This document shows positions 58,466 to 64,000 of a stretch of DNA of 64,000 nucleotides, piece by piece. Each line of letters begins with the position of its first letter. Position 1 is the stretch's first letter. Origin of the DNA: Hydrogenophaga taeniospiralis (GTDB taxonomy: Bacteria; Pseudomonadota; Gammaproteobacteria; Burkholderiales; Burkholderiaceae_C); NCBI RefSeq assembly GCF_020510445.1, contig NZ_JAHBAG010000001.1, positions 2,208,501-2,272,500 of the forward strand, given 5' to 3'. The translations under genes were made by a program, and so were the position numbers. The notes beneath the pieces are model-generated. The model was given only the letters and a program-made list of their open reading frames with translations, was not told the DNA's origin and searched no databases.

Positions 58466-60703
58466 ATGCGAACCGTTACCAAGCTCGTCTCGGGCTGGAC
58501 CTTTCACACTTCTTTTTCGTCTGAACACACCACCAAGGCCCTGCCCGGCGTCGCCGTGCGCCTGCCACACAACGCAGTGGACCTGGAACTGACCTACCTG
58601 GACGAGCACAGTTACCAGAAGGAATTTGCCTACCAGTACACCCTGGCCTGGGAGCCCGCCTTGGCGGGCCGCGAAGTCAGCCTGCGCTTTGACGGCGCCA
58701 TGGCCAACAGCATGGTCTGGGTCAACGGCCAGCAAGTCGCCGCGCACAAGGATGGCTACACCCCCTTCAGCGCACGCCTCACCGGCCTGCTCAAGGAAGG
58801 CGACAACCTCATCACCGTCAAGATCGACGGGAGCGAGAACCCCGAGATCCCACCCTTCGGCGGCCAGATCGACTACCTGACCTATGCCGGCATCTACCGC
58901 GATGTGTGGCTGCAGGTGAACGACGCCGTATCGATTGCCAACCTCAAGGTGGAAACCTCGCAGGAATTGACGGACGCCAAGGGTGTGCGGGTCAAAGGCT
59001 TTCTCGCCAACCCCACGAACGCCACAGTCAGTGGCACGGCTTTGGTCGAACTGTGCAACGTGGACGGCACCGTACTGCACCAGCAAACCGTCAGCCTGAG
59101 CGCCACTGGCTTTGAAGCCAGCTTTGCACAGCTTGCAGGGCTCAAGCTCTGGGAACTGGACGCCCCGCAGCTGTACCTGGTGCGTGCCACCCTGGACAAC
59201 CGGGACCAGCTCAGTACGCGCTTCGGTTTCCGCACCGCCCGCTTCACCACCGAAGGCTTTTTCCTCAACGGCAAGCACATCAAAATCCGCGGCCTGAACC
59301 GCCACCAGAGCTACCCCTATGTGGGCTACGCCATGGGCCAGCGCGCGCAGGAAAAAGACGCTAACGTGATGAAGCACACGCTCAAGTGCAACCTGGTGCG
59401 CACCTCGCATTACCCGCAGTCCACCTACTTCCTGGACCGCTGCGACGAGATCGGCCTGCTGGTGTTTGAAGAAATCCCGGGCTGGCAGCACATCGGCGGC
59501 CAGGCCTGGCAGGACGAGTCGGTAGAAAACGTGCGCCGCATGGTGGAGCGCGACTGGAACCACCCCTCCATCATCATCTGGGGCGTGCGCATCAACGAGT
59601 CGCAAGACAATCACGACTTCTACACCCGCACCAACGCCATGGCCCGCAGCCTGGACACGACCCGCCAGACCGGTGGCGTGCGCTACATCGAGAACAGCGA
59701 GCTGCTGGAAGACGTATACACCGTCAACGACTTCTGCCACGTGGCTACACCCGAGTGGATGAAAGGTATTGCCCCCACGCCGCTGCGCCAGCCACGCCAG
59801 GTGACGGGGCTGGACCATGAGGTGCCCTACCTCATCACCGAGTTCAACGGCCACATGTACCCCACCAAGCGCATCGACCCCGAAGACCGCCAGGCCGAAC
59901 ATGTCACCCGCCATCTGGATGTGCTGAACAAGGCCTACGAGAACCCCGTCATCAGCGGCGCCATTGGCTGGTGCATGTACGACTACAACACCCACAAGGA
60001 CTTCGGCGCGGGTGACCGCATCTGCCACCACGGCGTAATGGACATCTTCCGCGAGCCCAAGTTCGCCGCCTGGGGCTACACCAGCCAGTGCAGCCCGGCC
60101 GAGCAGGTGGTGCTGCAGCCCGTGACCTACTGGGCGCGTGGTGAGAAAGACCGTTGCGAGGTGCTGCCCCTCATCGTGCTGACCAACTGCGACCATGTGG
60201 AACTGAAGGTGGGCGACTTTGCCGCCAAGCGCGCCGAGCCCGACCGCGAACGCTACCCCCACCTGCCGCATGCGCCCGTCATCTTCGACAGCCGCCACGT
60301 CAACATGAGTGACCTGGGCGCCTGGGGCATGCTGTGGCGCGACGCCACCGTCACCGGCTACATCGATGGCAAGGCCGTGGCTACCGTGAAGCTCTCGGGC
60401 AACCCGCTGCCCACCACGCTGCAGGTGCAGGTGGACGACACGGTGCTGCGCGCCGACGAGAAAGACGCCACCCGCGTCATCGTGCGTGCGCTGGACCAGG
60501 CCGGGCGCTTGTTGCCTTTCCTGGACGAGGTGGCGCATGTACAGGTGGCCGGTGCGGCCAGGCTGTTGGGGCCCGACACGCTCACGCTCAAGGGCGGAGT
60601 GACCGGCTTTTGGGTCGAGACCACCGGCGCGGTGGGCGACATCACCGTGCGCGTGTCCACACGCCGCATGGGCGAGCAAGTCCTGACACTACGCGCAGAA
60701 TAA
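58466..60703 (+). CDS. GH2 glycoside hydrolase (beta-galactosidase type)
   Basis: A 745-residue GH2 enzyme without signal peptide, so cytoplasmic. Domain order is a sugar-binding jelly roll (RFDGAMANSMVWVNGQQVAA), an immunoglobulin-like domain, the TIM barrel (IKIRGLNRHQSYPYVGYAMG, CNLVRTSHYPQS) and C-terminal beta domains. The acid/base is Glu378 in VRINESQDN and the nucleophile Glu459 in LITEFNGH. The N-H-E pattern GLNRHQ replaces the GVNRHE of classic beta-galactosidases, so linkage or aglycone preference may differ (beta-galactosidase, beta-glucuronidase and others share the fold). It follows the permeases by 11 bases. Confidence 0.88.
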   Translation: MRTVTKLVSGWTFHTSFSSEHTTKALPGVAVRLPHNAVDLELTYLDEHSYQKEFAYQYTLAWEPALAGREVSLRFDGAMANSMVWVNGQQVAAHKDGYTPFSARLTGLLKEGDNLITVKIDGSENPEIPPFGGQIDYLTYAGIYRDVWLQVNDAVSIANLKVETSQELTDAKGVRVKGFLANPTNATVSGTALVELCNVDGTVLHQQTVSLSATGFEASFAQLAGLKLWELDAPQLYLVRATLDNRDQLSTRFGFRTARFTTEGFFLNGKHIKIRGLNRHQSYPYVGYAMGQRAQEKDANVMKHTLKCNLVRTSHYPQSTYFLDRCDEIGLLVFEEIPGWQHIGGQAWQDESVENVRRMVERDWNHPSIIIWGVRINESQDNHDFYTRTNAMARSLDTTRQTGGVRYIENSELLEDVYTVNDFCHVATPEWMKGIAPTPLRQPRQVTGLDHEVPYLITEFNGHMYPTKRIDPEDRQAEHVTRHLDVLNKAYENPVISGAIGWCMYDYNTHKDFGAGDRICHHGVMDIFREPKFAAWGYTSQCSPAEQVVLQPVTYWARGEKDRCEVLPLIVLTNCDHVELKVGDFAAKRAEPDRERYPHLPHAPVIFDSRHVNMSDLGAWGMLWRDATVTGYIDGKAVATVKLSGNPLPTTLQVQVDDTVLRADEKDATRVIVRALDQAGRLLPFLDEVAHVQVAGAARLLGPDTLTLKGGVTGFWVETTGAVGDITVRVSTRRMGEQVLTLRAE

Positions 60704-60718
60704 AACGAGGAGAACCGC

Positions 60719-61819
60719 ATGGCAGACGTCAAACTCACCCAGGTCCGCAAATCGTTCGGAGAGATCGACATCATCCGCGGCGTGGACCTGGACATCAAAC
60801 ACGGCGAATTTGTGGTGTTTGTCGGTCCCTCGGGCTGCGGCAAGTCCACGCTGTTGCGCGCCATCTCGGGCCTGGAAGACATCACCAGCGGCGAGCTGCG
60901 CATTGGTGAACAGGTGATGAACCATGTGGACCCGTCCAAACGCGGCATTGCCATGGTCTTCCAGAGCTACGCGCTGTACCCGCACATGACCGTGCGCGAA
61001 AACATGGGCTTTGCGCTCAAACACGCCGGTGTGGCCAAGGCGGAGGTCGCCACCAAGGTGGACGCCGCCGCCAACATCCTGGGCCTGGGCCCGCTGATGG
61101 ACCGAAAACCCAAGGCCCTGTCGGGTGGGCAGCGCCAGCGTGTGGCCATTGGCCGCGCCATCGTGCGCGACCCACAGGTGTTTCTGTTTGACGAACCCCT
61201 CTCCAATCTGGACGCCGAGCTGCGCGTGCACATGCGCATCGAGATTGCGCGCCTGCACCGCGAACTGGGCAGCACCATCATCTACGTGACGCATGACCAG
61301 GTGGAGGCCATGACGCTGGCCGACAAAATCGTGGTGTTGCGCGCCGATGTGGTGGAGCAGGTGGGCGCGCCGCTGGAGCTGTATGACAACCCGGCCAACA
61401 CCTTTGTGGCGGGCTTCATCGGCTCGCCCCGCATGAACTTCTTCGACGGCACAGTGACGGGTCACAACCGATTCAACGGCGTGAACCAGTGCCAAGTGGC
61501 CCTGGCCGGCTTTGACAACACCGTGGTGACCCTGCCGCTGGACGGCAACCTGCCCGCTGTGGGCACCGAGGTGTCGGTGGGCGTGCGGCCCGAACATTTC
61601 CAAGAAGGCGGCAGCACCACGCTGCCCGTCAGCATCGACATGCTGGAGCATTTGGGCGGCGAGACCTTTGTGTACGCACGCTCGGCCAGTGGTGTGATGG
61701 TGGTCATGGAAAGCAAACACGGTCGCAGTCTGCGCTCGGGCCAGACAATGGACGCCCACTTTGACGCGGCCAAGGCCCTGCTGTTTGACAAGAGCGGCCA
61801 GCGCATCTACTGCAACTGA
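60719..61819 (+). CDS. Carbohydrate ABC transporter ATPase (MalK/UgpC type)
   Basis: A 366-residue CUT1 ATPase. Walker A is GPSGCGKST, the Q-loop is GIAMVFQSYALYPHMTVREN, signature LSGGQRQRVAIGRAI, Walker B VFLFDEPLSNLDA and the switch His in IYVTHDQVEAMT. After residue ~240 comes a TOBE/regulatory domain (VGVRPEHFQEGG). It supplies energy to the two permeases although its gene lies between the two glycosidase genes. A ribosome site (GAGGAG) lies seven bases upstream. Intact. Confidence 0.95.
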   Translation: MADVKLTQVRKSFGEIDIIRGVDLDIKHGEFVVFVGPSGCGKSTLLRAISGLEDITSGELRIGEQVMNHVDPSKRGIAMVFQSYALYPHMTVRENMGFALKHAGVAKAEVATKVDAAANILGLGPLMDRKPKALSGGQRQRVAIGRAIVRDPQVFLFDEPLSNLDAELRVHMRIEIARLHRELGSTIIYVTHDQVEAMTLADKIVVLRADVVEQVGAPLELYDNPANTFVAGFIGSPRMNFFDGTVTGHNRFNGVNQCQVALAGFDNTVVTLPLDGNLPAVGTEVSVGVRPEHFQEGGSTTLPVSIDMLEHLGGETFVYARSASGVMVVMESKHGRSLRSGQTMDAHFDAAKALLFDKSGQRIYCN

Positions 61820-61821
61820 AC

Positions 61822-63996
61822 ATGCCCACCCACGCGCCCGAGGCCTCTGCCGCATTCACCGTTTTGCACGGCACCCACAGCAGTGTGGTGCTGGAGGTGC
61901 GCCCGCATGAGGCGCCGCTGTGGCGCTACTGGGGCCCGCGCCTGCCGGACCACTGCGTGCCGCTGGCGCCGCTGCGGGACGGCCGGGCCATCCCGCCCAG
62001 CAGCATGGAGTTGGACCAGCCGCTGACCGTGGCCCCCACCTTTGGCGTGGGCTGGTATGGCCAGAGCGCGCTGCTGGCGCACCGCGGCGGGCAGCAGTTT
62101 GCGCAACAGTTCAACAGTTGCAGCATCAACACCCTGGAGCCCGGCCAGCGCATCGCCATCCACCTGACGGACAGCGTGGCCCAGCTGCGCCTGGTGTTGC
62201 ACCTGGCGCTGGACGTTAACGACGTGCTGCAGCTGCGCAGCGAGTTGTTCAATGACGGTGCCGACGTGCTGGACGTGCACTGGCTGGCCGCGGGCACCGT
62301 GCCGCTGCCGGGCGATGCGCAGGGCGTGCGCTCGTTCGCGGGCCAATGGGCCAATGAGTTTCAACTGCAGGTGGACGCGCTGTCTCGCAGTCTGTGGCAG
62401 CGCGAGAACCGGCGCGGCCGCACCTCGCACGACAGTTTTCCGGGTGCGGTGGTCACCACGCCCGGCGCCACCCCGCACACGGGCACCGTGTATGGCGCGC
62501 ACCTGGCCTGGTCGGGCAACCACCGCCAGGCCATTGAATGGCTGCACGATGGGCAGTACCAATGGCAAATGGGCGAATGGCTGGCGCCGGGCGAAGTGCG
62601 CCTGGTTGCGGGTGAATCGCTGCAGACGCCCACGCTGTTCGCCAGCTGCTCCACGCAGGGCCTGAACGGCCTGGCCGCCAACTTCCACGCCACGGTGCGC
62701 AGTCGCCTGCCCTGGCCCGGCGGGCGCATGCGCCCGCGCCCTGTGCACCTGAACACCTGGGAGGCGGTCTACTTTGACCACCGTACCGAGGACATCCGCG
62801 CGCTGGCCGCCGCCGCCGCCAGCGTGGGCGTAGAGCGCTTTGTGCTGGACGACGGCTGGTTCCAGGGCCGGCACAGCGACCAGGCCGCGCTGGGCGACTG
62901 GTGGCCCGACCCGGCCAAGTACCCGCACGGCCTGCAGCCGCTGGCCAGCTATGTGAATGAACTGGGCATGGAGTTTGGCCTGTGGGTGGAGCCCGAGATG
63001 GTGAACCCCGACAGCCAGCTGTTCCGCACCCACCCCGACTGGGCGCTGCAGCTCGAAGGCCGCCCGCTGCTCACCATGCGCAACCAGCTGGTGCTGGACG
63101 TGGCCCGCCCCGAGGTGGCGGACTACCTGTTCACCCAGCTGGACACCCTGCTGCAGAACGTGCCCATTGCCTACCTGAAGTGGGACATGAACCGCGACCT
63201 GACCACCGCAGGCAACGCGCTGGGGCGCCCCGCGTACCGCAGCTTTGTGCACGCGCTGTACGCCCTGCTGGACCGGGTGCGCGCCGCCCACCCGCAGCTG
63301 GAGATTGAAAGCTGCGCTTCTGGCGGCGCCCGGCTGGACCTGGGCGTGCTGGCCCACACCCACCGCGTGTGGACCAGCGACTGCAACGATGCACTGTCGC
63401 GCGTGGCCATCCAGCGCGGTGCGCTGCAGTTTTTACCACCCGAAATTCTGGGCGCCCACATTGGCCCCGCGCCCGCGCACACCACGGGCCGCAGCCAGAG
63501 CCTGAACTTCCGCGCCGGCGTGGCACTCAGCGGCCACCTGGGCATAGAGGCCGATGTGCGCCGCCTGAGCGACGAGGAGCGCATGGCGCTGGGCCGCTGG
63601 GTGGGGCTGTACAAGCAGCTGCGCAACCGCCTGCACACCGGACAGGTGTGGCTGGGCGAGGCCGGCGACGGCGTGCTGTGGCAAGCGCATGGTGACGCCC
63701 ATGCCAGCGAGGTACTGCTGCTGGTTTACCGCACCACGCCCACCAGCCACCGCAACACGCCACCGCTGCGCCTGCCCATGCTGCGCCCGGCCGCGCACTA
63801 CACCATCGAACGGCTGGACCCCACGCCGCCCGACGGGAGCAGCAGCCCGCTGAACGACGCAGCCCTGGCCGCCGGGGCCCAGCAGGCCCTGCCGCCCACC
63901 GCGCACGGCGCCTGGCTGGCGGCCGTGGGCCTGCCGCTGCCGCGCATGAACGCGGAGAGTGCGTTGATCTACCGGTTGCGGCTTGTTCCACCATAA
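61822..63996 (+). CDS. GH36 alpha-galactosidase
   Basis: A 724-residue GH36 alpha-galactosidase, cytoplasmic by absence of a signal. The nucleophile is Asp455 in YLKWDMNRDLT and the acid/base Asp520 in TSDCNDALSR. The barrel also has FVLDDGWFQGRHSDQAALGD, GLWVEPEMVNPDS and IESCASGGARLDLGVL, all diagnostic of group I GH36 (RafA/MelA-like tetramers). It cuts terminal alpha-galactose from melibiose, raffinose or galactosyl-glycerol type substrates. The ATG lies two bases after the ATPase stop, so it is co-translated. The stop is four bases from the window end. Intact. Confidence 0.94.
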   Translation: MPTHAPEASAAFTVLHGTHSSVVLEVRPHEAPLWRYWGPRLPDHCVPLAPLRDGRAIPPSSMELDQPLTVAPTFGVGWYGQSALLAHRGGQQFAQQFNSCSINTLEPGQRIAIHLTDSVAQLRLVLHLALDVNDVLQLRSELFNDGADVLDVHWLAAGTVPLPGDAQGVRSFAGQWANEFQLQVDALSRSLWQRENRRGRTSHDSFPGAVVTTPGATPHTGTVYGAHLAWSGNHRQAIEWLHDGQYQWQMGEWLAPGEVRLVAGESLQTPTLFASCSTQGLNGLAANFHATVRSRLPWPGGRMRPRPVHLNTWEAVYFDHRTEDIRALAAAAASVGVERFVLDDGWFQGRHSDQAALGDWWPDPAKYPHGLQPLASYVNELGMEFGLWVEPEMVNPDSQLFRTHPDWALQLEGRPLLTMRNQLVLDVARPEVADYLFTQLDTLLQNVPIAYLKWDMNRDLTTAGNALGRPAYRSFVHALYALLDRVRAAHPQLEIESCASGGARLDLGVLAHTHRVWTSDCNDALSRVAIQRGALQFLPPEILGAHIGPAPAHTTGRSQSLNFRAGVALSGHLGIEADVRRLSDEERMALGRWVGLYKQLRNRLHTGQVWLGEAGDGVLWQAHGDAHASEVLLLVYRTTPTSHRNTPPLRLPMLRPAAHYTIERLDPTPPDGSSSPLNDAALAAGAQQALPPTAHGAWLAAVGLPLPRMNAESALIYRLRLVPP

Positions 63997-64000
63997 AAGT

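Noticed and set aside
58334..60679. 781-residue reverse-strand open frame over the GH2 gene
   Set aside because: Forward GH2 has intact catalytic residues; the reverse frame has no recognisable domain.

Overview
The window is GC-rich, gene-dense chromosomal DNA with the gene content of a heterotrophic betaproteobacterium of the order Burkholderiales, most likely the family Comamonadaceae (Hydrogenophaga/Acidovorax-like). This is an inference from membrane-bound PuuD-type urate oxidase, FrmA/FghA formaldehyde oxidation, Liv- and Glt-type ABC importers, a DUF3348-DUF802-OmpA-DUF2894 cluster, and CCCCC-xxx-GGGGG / CGCTTCGCG repeats of a kind I associate with this family. No rRNA, tRNA, CRISPR array, phage or transposase gene was recognised. 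Nearly all coding capacity is accounted for; the long open frames antisense to real genes are GC-driven shadows.

Layout. 1-4386: end of xdhC, urate oxidase puuD, a GH114-type lipoprotein (reverse strand) and the glutathione-dependent formaldehyde pair frmA-fghA. 4387-7030: an acyl-CoA ligase and a GH25 lysozyme. 7111-13769: an apparent microcompartment-free ethanolamine (amino-alcohol) locus with an EutR-like regulator, an APH-type kinase, a class-III PLP phospho-lyase, an APC permease and an aldehyde dehydrogenase; the last leads into an aminotransferase, a Tm-1-like protein and a HAD hydrolase (to 17084). 17074-25605: one long reverse-strand operon with amidohydrolase, CobW GTPase and a LivFGHM importer flanked by two different binding proteins; then a LuxR-type regulator, a SphA-type outer-membrane protein, an esterase and a Crp/Fnr regulator. 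29657-37142: a degenerate ketopantoate-reductase-like protein, then racemase, LysR, gltIJKL and an orphan GltI paralogue. 37423-42264: exporter/AsnC pair, 8-oxoguanine deaminase and glycerate kinase, which with xdhC/puuD suggests purine catabolism feeding glyoxylate/glycerate metabolism.

42550-47054 holds the most interesting system: four same-strand genes encoding a DUF3348 protein, a MotA/ExbB/ZorA-like channel protein with a roughly 500-residue tail (DUF802), a MotB/OmpA-like stator protein carrying the expected membrane Asp, and a DUF2894 protein whose N-terminus contains an in-frame double-hairpin repeat. It looks like an ion-driven, peptidoglycan-anchored motor related in plan to ZorAB but without the Zorya effectors. 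47129-53811: a 1065-residue SARP/AAA regulator, a small unknown protein, a truncated haemoglobin, an Acg-like Tat-exported flavoprotein behind a perfect FNR box, an alpha/beta hydrolase and an internally shortened DUF6544-like protein.

53813-54052 is a scar of gene fragments, including a 44-nt remnant of a second DUF2894 gene and part of a dihydrofolate-reductase-family gene. Beyond it lies a sugar locus (54053-63996): a LacI repressor with two identical 20-bp operators exactly 100 bp apart, a binding protein, two permeases, a GH2 beta-galactosidase-type enzyme, an ABC ATPase and a GH36 alpha-galactosidase, consistent with uptake and intracellular cleavage of a galactoside.
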